Notes: generated from the sequence alone by a model not told the origin. DNA of 64,000 bases from Novosphingobium percolationis (GCF_020179425.1 NZ_JAILYM010000001.1:930001-994000), one strand, 5' to 3'; counted from the stretch's first letter, positions 1 to 8,528 are shown. Numbers and translations are program-made.

Positions 1-166
1 CCAGCGGAAATCCCCAGGTCATTGGACGGACCTCGCCCTGTGCAACGACGAGCCCTGGGTAGCCGGGATACACCTCCACCCCGAAGTTCGCGCCGACAGC
101 GGCTTGCACGGCGAAGGTCCTGCCGACTTCAGCGATACTCGAGCGCATCTTGTACAGGTTGCACAT
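1..166 (-). CDS. SOS response-associated peptidase (SRAP/HMCES/YedK), 5' part only
   Basis: Reading the minus strand from an ATG at 166, the first 55 codons are open to the window edge. The protein begins MCNLYKMRSS and continues with YPGYPGLVVA and MTWGFP, the usual start of SRAP proteins. In that family Cys2 becomes the N-terminal nucleophile after Met removal and forms a thiazolidine crosslink to abasic sites in single-stranded DNA. Cys2 is present. A strong Shine-Dalgarno (GGGGAGG on the minus strand, about 174-181) fixes the start. The rest of the gene lies outside the window. It diverges from the gene at 265 with a LexA-type box between them, which fits SOS control. Confidence 0.85.
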   Translation of the reverse strand, partial: MCNLYKMRSSIAEVGRTFAVQAAVGANFGVEVYPGYPGLVVAQGEVRPMTWGFPL

Positions 167-239
167 CGCAGAAACCTCCCCATTGGACCTCGCCATGTCA
201 ATCGCGCGGATGGCTCATAGCTCACCACCTTGTCGATTT

Positions 240-254
240 GTTCCTTATATGTTC
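240..254 (+). promoter_or_regulatory. LexA box, alphaproteobacterial type
   Basis: GTTC-CTTATAT-GTTC, the GTTC-N7-GTTC direct repeat recognised by LexA in alphaproteobacteria. It lies between the divergent SRAP gene (start 166) and the small gene at 265, so it could control one or both. The match to the core is exact. Confidence 0.75.
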
Positions 255-264
255 TAACGCACCC

Positions 265-447
265 ATGCGAATCGACACCGACACGATTGCCCAGGCAATC
301 CTGAGCGCGCCGGGATGGGCGCGGGTAGGCATTACCGCCCCCGATGAACATCTGCGTCATGACGCAGCCCGCGAACTGGCGTGCGCCATTCTCGGCACTG
401 ACCCGAAGCCACGCTGGCTCGACGAGCAGTTGAAGCTCTCGTTGTGA
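265..447 (+). CDS. small conserved-looking protein, 60 aa
   Basis: ATG at 265 opens 60 codons beginning MRIDTDTIAQ. The product is small and mostly helical in appearance, with no membrane segment or signal peptide. I recall similar ~60-residue proteins (possibly the DUF6771 family) on sphingomonad plasmids near relaxase and strawberry-notch genes, but cannot confirm the family. A longer reading frame upstream to 22 overlaps the SRAP gene on the other strand and is not coding-like. The start lies 10 bases after the LexA box, so transcription would begin close to the ATG. Confidence 0.6.
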   Translation: MRIDTDTIAQAILSAPGWARVGITAPDEHLRHDAARELACAILGTDPKPRWLDEQLKLSL

Positions 448-448
448 T

Positions 449-778
449 GTGGTGCGCTGGACTGCCCAAGGCACGCATCAGGCCACCTGCATTTTCGAGG
501 CAGCCTGCTTTCATCAGGCGATAAGGCCAGTCTGCCGATGTGGCCACGGCTCGTCGTTCAATCCTCATGGGTTGTGGTGGCTGTTCACCTGCCGCCACTG
601 GGATGATCGCTTTTCTGCCGCGCGGGTGCGGTTCTGGTGCCGCCTTTGCGCTCTCAGGACTCGCAAGAAAGTCACGCCCACGCGGATCGAAACCCCATCG
701 ATTTCCGCAGCGGACCTGATCCTGCCCTGGCCCGACGAGCGCGAATGGAAGCGGGCCGTCCGGCGCTTCCGGGCGTAA
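449..778 (+). CDS. small cysteine-rich plasmid protein
   Basis: GTG at 449 follows the TGA of the upstream gene by one base, so the two are probably translationally coupled. The 109-residue product has a Cys/His cluster near residues 28-67 (RPVCRCGHG, then FTCRHWDDR, then FWCRLCALR) consistent with a small zinc-binding module, followed by a basic C-terminus. I recognise this pattern from sphingomonad plasmids but know no function. A zinc-ribbon DNA-binding accessory protein is the most economical reading. The 3' end converges on the relaxase gene with a 2-base gap. Confidence 0.6.
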   Translation: MVRWTAQGTHQATCIFEAACFHQAIRPVCRCGHGSSFNPHGLWWLFTCRHWDDRFSAARVRFWCRLCALRTRKKVTPTRIETPSISAADLILPWPDEREWKRAVRRFRA

Positions 779-780
779 GG

Positions 781-3699
781 TCAGAGGCCGATCTCGAATG
801 GCCTGACGATCGAACGATCCCGTTCCGGCGCTTCCCGGACAGGGTCGGCCACCTGACCTTTGGCGAGCCCCGTGGCGGCAGCATTGCGCAGGAGATCGAC
901 CGTCTCCAGAGCCGAGCGCTTCATCCCGGTATTCTTCTCCACCGCAGTCTGGAGGCGATCGGCATTGTCGACAAAGAGCGTCAGACCGTCACGGAGCCGG
1001 GTGATGGTGACGAGGAAGGTCTGCTGGTTGGAAAGGTTGCGCTCGCGGCTGTCCATGACGGCAATGCCGCGATCCGAGGTCAGACCCTGCGCCATATGGG
1101 CATTGAGCGCATAGGCAAGGTCCATCCGCCGCAACATGGGATCGCTGCGCTTCAGTTCGTGCTCGGCGCCGGTCGACGTCACCAGTCGTACACGATCCTT
1201 GTCGACATCGAGAATGCGCGCCTGATCGGCATTGAGCAGGCCGCGCCGGTGATCGGTGTCGGTCCAGCGAATGCGATCACCGGAATGAATCTCGAGCGGC
1301 TTGACCTCGAACAGGCGCAAGACATCGCCTTGCGGCCGAAGCCTGCCCGGTCGGAACGCGACCTTTTCACCGCGCCTGTTTTCCAGAACCAGGCGCTCGC
1401 GCGACACATCGACCTCGGCGACGCGATAGCTACCACGCCCCAGCCCTTGCGTGCGCTGGCGCTGGTCGAACTCGACGACCATGCCCGGCGCATAGCTGCG
1501 GGCGTAGCGGAGTTCCTCGCGCGTCATATTGACCCGCGACAGAACCTCGAGCGCCATCGCCTCGCGCCCGAGTTCACCGTTGGCCTTGAGCCCTGTCTGG
1601 ACGGCAGCATTGACGTCGCTGCGCAGCGCCCGGCCAGAAGCATAGATCGCGGTACGATCCCGCTCATCGGGCGACAGCGCAAGCCACGCCGCCGAAGCTG
1701 CGATAGCCGCCCCTTCAGGAACCTCGACGACATTGTCGCCCAGGAACCGCAAGGCTTCCTCGATTGCTCCGCCTTGCGCGGCCGACTGGGCGTCGCTCAG
1801 AGCCTTGTCTCGCCCGCGCAGGTTGAGGTTCATGACCGCCGTTTCGACACCGCCGCGCTGCATCACATCGAAGGGCTTGCCGGCATCGACTGCCCCCAGC
1901 TGTTTGCGATCGCCGATGCTGGCGAAGCGTTCGAGCTCGAGAAGGTTGGCAAGACGCACGAGCTTGTCCTTGTCGGCATTGCCGACCATCGACGCCTCGT
2001 CGAGCAGGACCACGGTGCCCTTCATCGAGGTGCGAGCTTCGGCAAGACGCACGGGATCGGCCCCGTCCAGAAGATCGCCATGGCGGCGCAGGAAGCGCGC
2101 CACGGTCATCGACGGGATGTCCGTATCGCGCTCGAGCATCTGGACGAGCGTGTTCTGGACAGCGAGGCCCAGCACCTGTCGTCCCTCCTCGCGCAGAATG
2201 TCGGCAACAGGCTTGAGCACCGTGCTCTTGCCCGCGCCGGCCACGCCCTGGATCGCGACGATGCGGTTGTGAGAGGATAGCAGGAGCCGCCCGGCAGCTT
2301 CCTGTCCGTGGTTCAGCGTCAGACCGTATCGAAGTTGCGAAAGCGCCTGGATACGCTCGCCTGCGACCTCGCTCGGAACGATGGCTGATCCGAGCCCCCT
2401 GCCCTCCTCCACCCCGGCCAGGATCCGTTGTTCGAGCCCGATGGCGCCAGGCGTTGTCATCATGCCCTTGTCGGCGCCTTTGCCTTCAACAAGATGGCCC
2501 TGCCGAACGAGTTGCTTCACCCGCCGTTCGATCTCGGGCATCGCCGTCGGCAACCCGAAACCGAGGGCCGCGCGAAAGACTTCGACGCGTGTGAAGGCAG
2601 CTTCCCTCTCGGAAAGATGTCGCACCGCCGACGCGACGGCATGGATGGCCGCCACCTCTTCGCGGGGACGCCCCGACAGGCGCGCAGGTACGAGTGGATC
2701 CCCCTCACGCAGTCCCAATCGACCTGCCAGGTCTTCAACCAGATCGCGGCCACGCGCAGCGAATGCCTGCGCCTCCTCGATCACACCGCCGATCATTCCA
2801 AGTTCGCGAACCGTCCGGGCATTGGCTTTCGCGACCAGTGCCGTAGGATCGAATCCCTCCCGCTCGCTCACCGCCTTCCAGTTAAGGACAAGCTGCGCGC
2901 GGTCTTCGATCGGCTGCTTGGGCACGCGGGTCATCAGGTTCGCCGCATTGCGCGCTGCAAGGCCGCTCGCCTGCATCGACTTGAGCTTTTCGACGATCTC
3001 GGCCCGCCGGGAACTGAAGGCATCGCGGACCTCCCTCGGGACGCCGGCCGCCTCGAAATTGCCATGCTTGCCGGTCTCGCCGATTGCGTAACCGAGGCGC
3101 TCGACCGAGAGACGGAAGCGCGCCATCGTCATCGCGTTGAGCAGGGTGTTGTGCTCCCACAGCCGGTCGTTGCGCAGCGCCCGCCACATGCCATCGGGCC
3201 CCTGCGTCACGTTGGCCACGACGGCATGCACGTGCGCATTGGGCTCCTGGTTGCGGTTGGTATCGTGCTGGAACAGCGCCACCACGAGGTTGCCCGTCTG
3301 GACGACCTTCTCCTTGCCCTTCGACTCCATACGGGTCTCGGCAAGGTTGCGTTCGGCCCAGGCCAGGGTCTCGCGCACCGCCTCGGCATAGGCATCGAGG
3401 ACACGCGCATCGCCGCCCACAAGTGCGATGAGCGACCAGCTCTTGGGCATGGAGAAGGTCAGATCTGTCCCGGCACGATGGGTGCGCCCATCGCTCCCGA
3501 CACGACTGCCATCGGGCAGCAGCCCCTTGAGCACCGCCTCGAACTGACGGGCCTCGACCTGCCCGACGAGACCCAGACGCTCGGCGCCCTTGCCGAACCA
3601 GGCTCCTGAGCGATCAGCATCGGCGCGGGTGTAGTAGTTGTCGGCAGCAAAGTAGGTAGCGGCGCCCCCCGCCGTCCGCACATTGGCGACTGAAAGCAT
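781..3699 (-). CDS. traA: MobF-family conjugative relaxase/helicase (TrwC/TraA type)
   Basis: A 972-residue relaxase that nicks oriT, stays covalently bound to the 5' end and unwinds the transferred strand. The N-terminal TrwC-like relaxase domain spans residues 1-270, with tandem tyrosines Y22/Y23 as catalytic candidates and the metal-binding histidine triad in FQHDTNRNQEPNAHVHAV (H145, H156, H158). An SF1 helicase half follows, with Walker A GVAGAGKST near 485-493 and LLDEASM for Walker B. ATG 3699 has GGAG nine bases upstream. It lies 35 bases behind the coupling-protein gene on the same strand, so the two form a transfer operon. Length is typical for sphingomonad MobF relaxases. Confidence 0.93.
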   Translation of the reverse strand: MLSVANVRTAGGAATYFAADNYYTRADADRSGAWFGKGAERLGLVGQVEARQFEAVLKGLLPDGSRVGSDGRTHRAGTDLTFSMPKSWSLIALVGGDARVLDAYAEAVRETLAWAERNLAETRMESKGKEKVVQTGNLVVALFQHDTNRNQEPNAHVHAVVANVTQGPDGMWRALRNDRLWEHNTLLNAMTMARFRLSVERLGYAIGETGKHGNFEAAGVPREVRDAFSSRRAEIVEKLKSMQASGLAARNAANLMTRVPKQPIEDRAQLVLNWKAVSEREGFDPTALVAKANARTVRELGMIGGVIEEAQAFAARGRDLVEDLAGRLGLREGDPLVPARLSGRPREEVAAIHAVASAVRHLSEREAAFTRVEVFRAALGFGLPTAMPEIERRVKQLVRQGHLVEGKGADKGMMTTPGAIGLEQRILAGVEEGRGLGSAIVPSEVAGERIQALSQLRYGLTLNHGQEAAGRLLLSSHNRIVAIQGVAGAGKSTVLKPVADILREEGRQVLGLAVQNTLVQMLERDTDIPSMTVARFLRRHGDLLDGADPVRLAEARTSMKGTVVLLDEASMVGNADKDKLVRLANLLELERFASIGDRKQLGAVDAGKPFDVMQRGGVETAVMNLNLRGRDKALSDAQSAAQGGAIEEALRFLGDNVVEVPEGAAIAASAAWLALSPDERDRTAIYASGRALRSDVNAAVQTGLKANGELGREAMALEVLSRVNMTREELRYARSYAPGMVVEFDQRQRTQGLGRGSYRVAEVDVSRERLVLENRRGEKVAFRPGRLRPQGDVLRLFEVKPLEIHSGDRIRWTDTDHRRGLLNADQARILDVDKDRVRLVTSTGAEHELKRSDPMLRRMDLAYALNAHMAQGLTSDRGIAVMDSRERNLSNQQTFLVTITRLRDGLTLFVDNADRLQTAVEKNTGMKRSALETVDLLRNAAATGLAKGQVADPVREAPERDRSIVRPFEIGL

Positions 3700-3734
3700 G
3701 GGTAATCACTCCGAAAAGGGACGCCGTTCATTCC

Positions 3735-6104
3735 TTATATGTCGTGGTCGATATCGCCGAAGAGATCGGGTGCTCGATCATCCCGCCCGCGCTCAGGGAT
3801 CCCGTCGTCCAGCATCAGCTTTCGTGGCACAGCCGCGGCGGGGGTGTTGGATCGATTGCCGCGTGACGGCGCAGCATTCCCTTCAACGCCCACCTGGCGG
3901 GGATCGTTTCGGGGGGCGCCCTGCGCTGGCAGTGCCTGCTCGTCAGACTCTTCGCCCGGCAGAACGCCAAGCGTTGGCATTGCCGGCGTAGGCATTGCGA
4001 CGGGGGTAGGCTCGGGTCCAACAGACGGACCGCCGGACAATGCCATGGTCGTGTCATTCGGCGATACCGAAGGGACTTCAGCGGGCACCTGTCCAATGGT
4101 CGTGTTCCCCTCTTTCCTTCCCTGCTCACCTGGCTCCAGCGCGAGTTCGCCCTGGCGCCGGACCATGCGCTTACCGGCACCGTCGTCGTTGGATGAAGAA
4201 GGCACAGATGCCGGCGGAGCGCTTTGCGTAGACGCTTCCCCCGATGCCGCAGCCTCCGTCATGCGCGTCTGAGCTGTTTCCCTTGTCGGCCGGTCATCCG
4301 CGCGTCGGATGAATGCCTCCGTACGTTTGGGGCGCGTGCGCGGTGTCAGCCGAACCTTCGCCGCCGGGAAGCCATCCGGGAACTTGAGGTACCCGATGAG
4401 CCGCGGCAGGTTCATCAGCTGGTCGGGCAGCAGCAGGGGCTCGATGTGCTTGCGCGAGGTCAGGCTGACGGCATCGCGGGCATTGTTGTAGCCGTAGGTA
4501 TACCCCTCCTCCATGTCGCGGACCTGGGTGTGCCCGATGAAGTCCGAGCACCATGTGGCGGTGTCGCGATCGGCGGTGCCAAGGATCAGCTTGGTCCGTG
4601 CCAGCGACGACAGCGTCATCGCCATGTTGTCGCCGTAGACTTCCTTGAGCTTGGCATAGGCGTGGATCCCGGTGACGATCGCGCCCCCGAAATTGCGCGC
4701 GGTCTGGAGGCCCTTTTCGAGGGCGGGCAGGCGGTGGAGCGCGCCCATTTCGTCGATGAAGAACCAGATGCGCAGATCCCGCGTTCGCTCGAGCGTCATC
4801 AGCGCGTTCATCGCTGTGTCGAGCCAGACGGTGAGCAGCTGAGAGCACACGCTCATGTCGACGTAGCGTGCCGAGATGAACACGATGCCGCCCCCATTCT
4901 CGCCCGCACGCTCGCCGTTCTCGACCCAGTCGCGGATCGAGAAGCGCCGCCCTTGCCGTGGCAACAGCTTGAGCGCTTTGGCGTTGGCGTTGAAGACCGC
5001 GCGGATCGATTCCGCCATGCGCGCGGCCTCGGGCGCAGTCAGCGGATCGGCGATGGTCCCGCGCATCAACTGGTGCACGCGGCTAAGATCCGCGGTCATC
5101 AGTTCGCGCGCCAGTGCCTCGTTGGTCCCCTGCCCGCGCGCGCGCAGCTTGAGGCACATTTCTACGAACAGCAGGCGCGCGGCGAGCACCCAGAACTGCT
5201 CCGATCCACCGCCGTCGTGGGGCACGAGCGCCTCGGCTGCCGCTGTAAACTCCGCCTCGTCCCGGCATTCATCGAATACGCTCCACTGCGGGCAGCGCGC
5301 ATCCAGAGGATTGAGGATTACATCGCGCGAAGGATCGTAGAAACTCTCGATGAAGGCGCCCGTCAGGTCGAAAATCACCGCCCGTTCGCCGCGCTGTCTC
5401 GCCTCTGCGATCATCTCTGATAAGGCGACGGTCTTGCCCATGCCGGTGGTGCCGATCAGCATGGCGTGGCTCTGTTCGAGCCGCCAGGGATAGCTGACCC
5501 CGGCCAATCGCGACGGACGATAGGGAAAGACCGCCGCCAGTTCCCAAGGGCTGCACAGACGCCAGTGCCAGCCCATGGCCTCGTCGCGCTCGCGGTTGCG
5601 CTCCTGCCGGTTGTGCTGGCGGATTTCCTCGACGAGTTCGGGCAGCTCGACCAGGCTGGGTCCGCGCTCGTGCTTTCGCTCGCGTGCCTTGCGTCCGAAG
5701 CGTGCGGCGAACCAATAGAAGGCGATGAACGCAGGCACGAGGAACAGCGCGGACCATTCGAATGCGGTGCGCAGGAGCGCCCACATATGCGCCCAAGCCC
5801 GGGCGACGGGCGGCCAGGTCCGGACCATTGCCATAGGCAAATGAACGCTTCCACCCGAGACGCTCTGGAGCACCACTTCCTTGTGTGGATCGAACTCCAT
5901 CCAGGTGAACGCCGCAGCGTAGACGCGCATCCAGACGAGGTACGTTTCCTGATCGGTCAGTTGCCCGGAGAGCAGCCACCAGGTGGTCCAGCACACGACG
6001 ATCAGCGCCACGATCGCCGGCCCCTTGAGGCCCGCTGCGAACATGAAGCCGAAGTGCCCGAGGAGTTGGCTCCCGCGCGTGAAGTTGGCAAGATTACGCT
6101 TCAT
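3735..6104 (-). CDS. traD: type IV conjugative coupling protein (TraD/TrwB/VirD4-like)
   Basis: A 789-residue inner-membrane ATPase that links the relaxosome to the type IV secretion channel. There are two hydrophobic segments in the N-terminal region (about residues 27-47 and 118-135), then the motor domain with Walker A IGTTGMGKT near 218-226 and Walker B-like IWFFIDEMG. The C-terminal 200 residues are rich in Pro, Ser and Thr and probably disordered. The start at 6104 is chosen for the GGGAGG 7 bases upstream; it overlaps the preceding RHH gene by 11 bases. No mating-pore (VirB) genes are visible in the window, so that machinery must be elsewhere or supplied in trans. Confidence 0.92.
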   Translation of the reverse strand: MKRNLANFTRGSQLLGHFGFMFAAGLKGPAIVALIVVCWTTWWLLSGQLTDQETYLVWMRVYAAAFTWMEFDPHKEVVLQSVSGGSVHLPMAMVRTWPPVARAWAHMWALLRTAFEWSALFLVPAFIAFYWFAARFGRKARERKHERGPSLVELPELVEEIRQHNRQERNRERDEAMGWHWRLCSPWELAAVFPYRPSRLAGVSYPWRLEQSHAMLIGTTGMGKTVALSEMIAEARQRGERAVIFDLTGAFIESFYDPSRDVILNPLDARCPQWSVFDECRDEAEFTAAAEALVPHDGGGSEQFWVLAARLLFVEMCLKLRARGQGTNEALARELMTADLSRVHQLMRGTIADPLTAPEAARMAESIRAVFNANAKALKLLPRQGRRFSIRDWVENGERAGENGGGIVFISARYVDMSVCSQLLTVWLDTAMNALMTLERTRDLRIWFFIDEMGALHRLPALEKGLQTARNFGGAIVTGIHAYAKLKEVYGDNMAMTLSSLARTKLILGTADRDTATWCSDFIGHTQVRDMEEGYTYGYNNARDAVSLTSRKHIEPLLLPDQLMNLPRLIGYLKFPDGFPAAKVRLTPRTRPKRTEAFIRRADDRPTRETAQTRMTEAAASGEASTQSAPPASVPSSSNDDGAGKRMVRRQGELALEPGEQGRKEGNTTIGQVPAEVPSVSPNDTTMALSGGPSVGPEPTPVAMPTPAMPTLGVLPGEESDEQALPAQGAPRNDPRQVGVEGNAAPSRGNRSNTPAAAVPRKLMLDDGIPERGRDDRAPDLFGDIDHDI

Positions 6105-6426
6105 CGGAGCCTCCCTCACGGACGGTGGAGGCAAGGCCCTGCTCCTTCAGTTTCCGGGAGAATGCCTCATGAACGCGGGTCCGCAAGGCGTGGTCAGGAT
6201 GGCCTGCGAGCAGCGCATCGACCCCGACCATCGAGAACAGCGACTGGCGCCCTATGCGCTCGAACAGGCGTGTGTTGGTACTGGCAAGCTCTTCCTGCTC
6301 ACACGCCGACAGCACGAGCAGGCGCACCCACTCGCTGACGCTCAAATCGCGCGCCGATGCGGCTACACGAACCCGCTCGGCAAGCTCGAGCGGGACATAG
6401 ACCTGTAGTGATATTGACCGTGACAT
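6094..6426 (-). CDS. ribbon-helix-helix relaxosome accessory protein
   Basis: A 110-residue protein whose first 45 residues (MSRSISLQVYVP..., then SVSEWVRLLV) look like a CopG/Arc-type ribbon-helix-helix DNA-binding domain, with a helical C-terminal half. Position at the head of the relaxase/coupling-protein operon and beside a repeat-rich, AT-richer intergenic region suggests a TrwA/TraY-like role: binding oriT, aiding the nick and autoregulating the operon. ATG 6426 is preferred to the TTG at 6432 because GAGGAG lies 7 bases upstream. Assignment to relaxosome function is inferred from context. Confidence 0.75.
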   Translation of the reverse strand: MSRSISLQVYVPLELAERVRVAASARDLSVSEWVRLLVLSACEQEELASTNTRLFERIGRQSLFSMVGVDALLAGHPDHALRTRVHEAFSRKLKEQGLASTVREGGSDEA

Positions 6427-6836
6427 GGCCAAACTCCTCGAAAGGAAGTCTGGTCACGCACTGCGAAAGGCGATTTCCTGATAAATCAGGATCGAGAACA
6501 AATCAAGATCATTGAAACCGCGGAACCGCTGGATTCCACCTTCCCGCAAATCGCAGGCAATTTGTAAGAGCCCTCACAAATCGCATTCGATTGGGAAGAG
6601 ACCACCCCTCTCTGTGTAACGCAAAACCGCCATTTTTGCCCTGCGACCCGTCGCGTACGGTGTGCTCCCTGTTCCCGCTTCAGATGCCTGGTTCCGGCCT
6701 ATGTGCCTGCCACTGAAAGCACGATCCTGGAGTGCGGACACGTGGGCGCTGACCTGTGCAAGGACATGGCGCTCAAACGGCAAGGAGTGAACCGCGCGGG
6801 TCCGGACCTGTCGCGATCGCAAGCGGTGCCGGAACC
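6427..6836. other. intergenic region, candidate oriT
   Basis: 410 bases without a convincing gene, more AT-rich than its surroundings at 6477-6620. It contains CCTGAT-AA-ATCAGG (6477-6490); an inverted repeat GCAATTTGT / ACAAATCGC with one mismatch and a 10-base spacer (6557-6565, 6576-6584); and a 9-base direct repeat CAAATCGCA (6547-6555, 6577-6585). It sits directly upstream of the RHH, coupling-protein and relaxase genes, where oriT lies in many MobF systems. No known nic sequence was recognised. The region must also carry the promoter of the transfer operon. Confidence 0.45.
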
Positions 6837-7460
6837 TCAGTCCGGTGCGTCAGCCTTGGTCGCGGGGTCTGTGGCGGGTGCCGACTTGCGCTTGCGAGAG
6901 GCAGGCTTTGCAGGTCCCGCCGATGGGTCAGACACACTGGCCGCCTTCCGCTTGCGCGGTGTCGGCACGGCCATCTCGGGCGCGGCATCCGAGGCCGTTT
7001 TTCCCGCCTTGGCCTTGGCCCGGACAGGCTTCGGGGCTGGTTCAGGCGCGACCTCGGGAACAGGCTTGGCAGCCGGCTTGCGCCCAAGACCGATCTTGAC
7101 GGCCAGGGCCTTGCGGGTTGCAGCATAGTCCGGTGCGACGAGGGGATATTCTGCCTTGAGGCCCCAGCGCTCGCGATAGGCTTCCGGGGTCAGCGCATGG
7201 TCTGTCCGAAGGTGGCGCTTGAGCATCTTGAGACGCGCACCGCACTCGAGACAGGTAATGGCATCGTGCCTGACCGACGAGCGGATCGAGACGGCCGGCG
7301 CAGCACGTTCTTCAACGATAGGTGCCGCCTGACCGAGACCGGAAAGCGCACCGTGCACGGCACGAATCAGGTCGGGGACATCGCCTGCAGGCGTGGCGTT
7401 GTGGCTGAGATGAGCAACGATAATGTCGGCAGCCAGCGCAATGATCGTCTCGTCTGCCAT
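6837..7460 (-). CDS. MucR/Ros-family zinc-finger regulator
   Basis: A 207-residue protein of the MucR family, pleiotropic alphaproteobacterial regulators that bind AT-rich DNA. The zinc finger is visible as CLECGARLKMLKRHLRTDH (C-x2-C-x9-H-x4-H, about residues 71-89), followed by the family-typical LTPEAYRERWGL stretch. The C-terminal 80 residues are long for the family and made of Lys/Arg/Ala/Pro-rich, AT-hook-like repeats, so it may bind DNA more broadly. ATG 7460 has GAGGAAC upstream; an upstream extension to 7562 is less likely. It could regulate transfer genes, inferred only from position. Confidence 0.85.
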   Translation of the reverse strand: MADETIIALAADIIVAHLSHNATPAGDVPDLIRAVHGALSGLGQAAPIVEERAAPAVSIRSSVRHDAITCLECGARLKMLKRHLRTDHALTPEAYRERWGLKAEYPLVAPDYAATRKALAVKIGLGRKPAAKPVPEVAPEPAPKPVRAKAKAGKTASDAAPEMAVPTPRKRKAASVSDPSAGPAKPASRKRKSAPATDPATKADAPD

Positions 7461-7581
7461 GATATTGTTCCTCAACCGGATCGTGAATTGCGCATGACTA
7501 TCGCTTGCCAGCCAACGTCGCAACAATTGAGGAACCGATACAACGCGCGTCGAACATTGCACGGGGATCCGAGCAAAACAA

Positions 7582-7613
7582 AAGGAGGAAGTCCCGGGCG
7601 GAACTTCCTCCTT
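7582..7613 (-). terminator. intrinsic terminator after the gene at 7629
   Basis: Perfect 11-base stem AAGGAGGAAGT / ACTTCCTCCTT with a 10-base loop. On the minus strand it is followed by a T-rich tract (TTTTGTTTTG), so it terminates transcription of the small gene at 7629-7865. Confidence 0.8.
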
Positions 7614-7628
7614 GTCGAGGCACGTACT

Positions 7629-7865
7629 TCAGATTTCATCGCTGAGCTGCCCCGGCACGGCATCGATCACCCGGTCGGCCAGCGTGCCCGGCAAGGCCCC
7701 GTAATCGCCTTCGTCGACAGCGATGTAATGCCCCGCTGTATCGATCAGGACATACTGCGTGAAGTAACTGTGGCAGGCTCGCACGTGCGCCTTGTCGAGT
7801 GCCGCCGTGTACTCGGCCTGGTCGGCCTGCCAGTTGAACTGGGTGTGTCCGGATGAAGCAATCAT
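7629..7865 (-). CDS. hypothetical 78-aa plasmid protein
   Basis: ATG 7865 is preceded by CAGGAG with 8 bases spacing, and a good terminator follows the stop, so it is a likely independent gene. The product (MIASSGHTQF...) is acidic and soluble, with no motif that I recognise. Two aromatic/Val-rich patches, YFTQYVLIDTAG and HYIAVDEGDYG, suggest a small beta-rich fold. Longer reading frames over the same DNA have poor codon character. Function unknown. Confidence 0.6.
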   Translation of the reverse strand: MIASSGHTQFNWQADQAEYTAALDKAHVRACHSYFTQYVLIDTAGHYIAVDEGDYGALPGTLADRVIDAVPGQLSDEI

Positions 7866-8181
7866 GGCTGATCTCCTGATGTTCGATGCGTCGCATCAGG
7901 GACCCCTTGCGATGGGGGCGACGGGACGGGTCAGGGACCCGTGCGAGGTTCCCTCGCGCGGGCCGCGCCAGCGGCGATGGGGGAAACGATTTTGTCGGGC
8001 TTGTCCCGGCAAAATGGTGGGGCCCCGTCGTCCTTGAGGCGGCCCCAAAGCCCGCATCATCATGGGAAGGCTGCGAGAGAGCCCCCTCCCCTCGCGCTTG
8101 CAGAACAGCATTTGCAGCACGCGCGCGCTGGTGCATACTGACCACAGAGGGGATCTGTGGGGGCATGTAGAAAGACATGCC
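7866..8181. other. 316-base intergenic region with several hairpins
   Basis: No gene is supported. It holds ACGGGTC-AGG-GACCCGT near 7925-7941, a hairpin ATTTTGTCGGG / CCCGGCAAAAT with one mismatch (7989-7999, 8005-8015), and two dyads immediately before the gene at 8182, listed separately. Promoters for the divergent genes at 7865 and 8182 must lie here. Confidence 0.5.
8142..8181 (+). promoter_or_regulatory. tandem dyads abutting the start codon at 8182
   Basis: Two perfect 7-base inverted repeats in a row: CCACAGA-N5-TCTGTGG (8142-8160) and GGCATGT-N6-ACATGCC (8162-8181). The second ends one base before the ATG. They could be an operator pair or, in RNA, hairpins masking the ribosome-binding region. 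No Shine-Dalgarno is visible outside them. Confidence 0.45.
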
Positions 8182-8415
8182 ATGGCCAGATCCAGACCCG
8201 TTGCCCACGAGGCGCTCAAGCGGCTGCGCGAACAGCGCGCGCAGCTTGACGAAGACGAAAAGCGGCTGCGCAAGCAGGCCGCCGACGACCTTGCCCAGGT
8301 GCTGCTCGATTGCGGCGCCGAACTCCACGATCCGACTCGTTTCCGGCAATTGATTCGCCTGGTGATGGAGTACGGGATCGACGCGTCATTGACCCGCCTT
8401 GGGGGCAAGCCCTGA
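8182..8415 (+). CDS. small helical protein, 77 aa
   Basis: The product begins MARSRPVAHEALKRLREQRA and continues with a charged, heptad-like helix, then a compact C-terminal part (LDCGAELHDPTRF..., YGIDASLTRLGGKP). The N-terminal coiled coil plus short globular tail resembles small proteins of sphingomonad plasmids, perhaps DUF6437, but I cannot confirm the family. Upstream in-frame extension to 8062 is non-coding in character. Two dyads abut the start and a 15-base-pair hairpin follows the stop. Confidence 0.6.
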   Translation: MARSRPVAHEALKRLREQRAQLDEDEKRLRKQAADDLAQVLLDCGAELHDPTRFRQLIRLVMEYGIDASLTRLGGKP

Positions 8416-8424
8416 CGACTCAAT

Positions 8425-8459
8425 GGCGGCACGAGGGGCTCGATGCCCCTCGTGCCGCC
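8425..8459. terminator. strong 15-bp hairpin between convergent genes
   Basis: Perfect inverted repeat GGCGGCACGAGGGGC / GCCCCTCGTGCCGCC with a 5-base loop, just after the stop of the gene at 8182-8415. It lacks a clear T-tract on either side, so it may be a transcript-stabilising hairpin or a weak bidirectional terminator. Confidence 0.6.
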
Positions 8460-8481
8460 CTCGCGTCCAAAGCAAAAGAAA

Positions 8482-8508
8482 GGCCCCGACGATGCGCTCG
8501 CCGGGGCC
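8482..8508 (-). terminator. intrinsic terminator of ssb
   Basis: Stem GGCCCCG / CGGGGCC; read on the minus strand it is followed by TTTCTTTTGC. It lies 20 bases beyond the ssb stop codon. Confidence 0.75.
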
Positions 8509-8528
8509 CTGGTCGTGGTGGTTTGCCT

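Noticed and set aside
637..2280. 547-codon open frame on the plus strand
   Set aside because: It is fully antisense to the relaxase, has no ribosome-binding site and a composition expected from GC-rich shadow frames.
3731..3742. TTCCTTATATGT shared with the LexA-box region at 241-252
   Set aside because: Here it overlaps the coupling-protein stop codon and lacks the second GTTC at the right spacing, so it is probably coincidence.
6574..6822. 82-codon minus-strand frame in the candidate oriT region
   Set aside because: No ribosome-binding site and atypical residues; it crosses the repeats.
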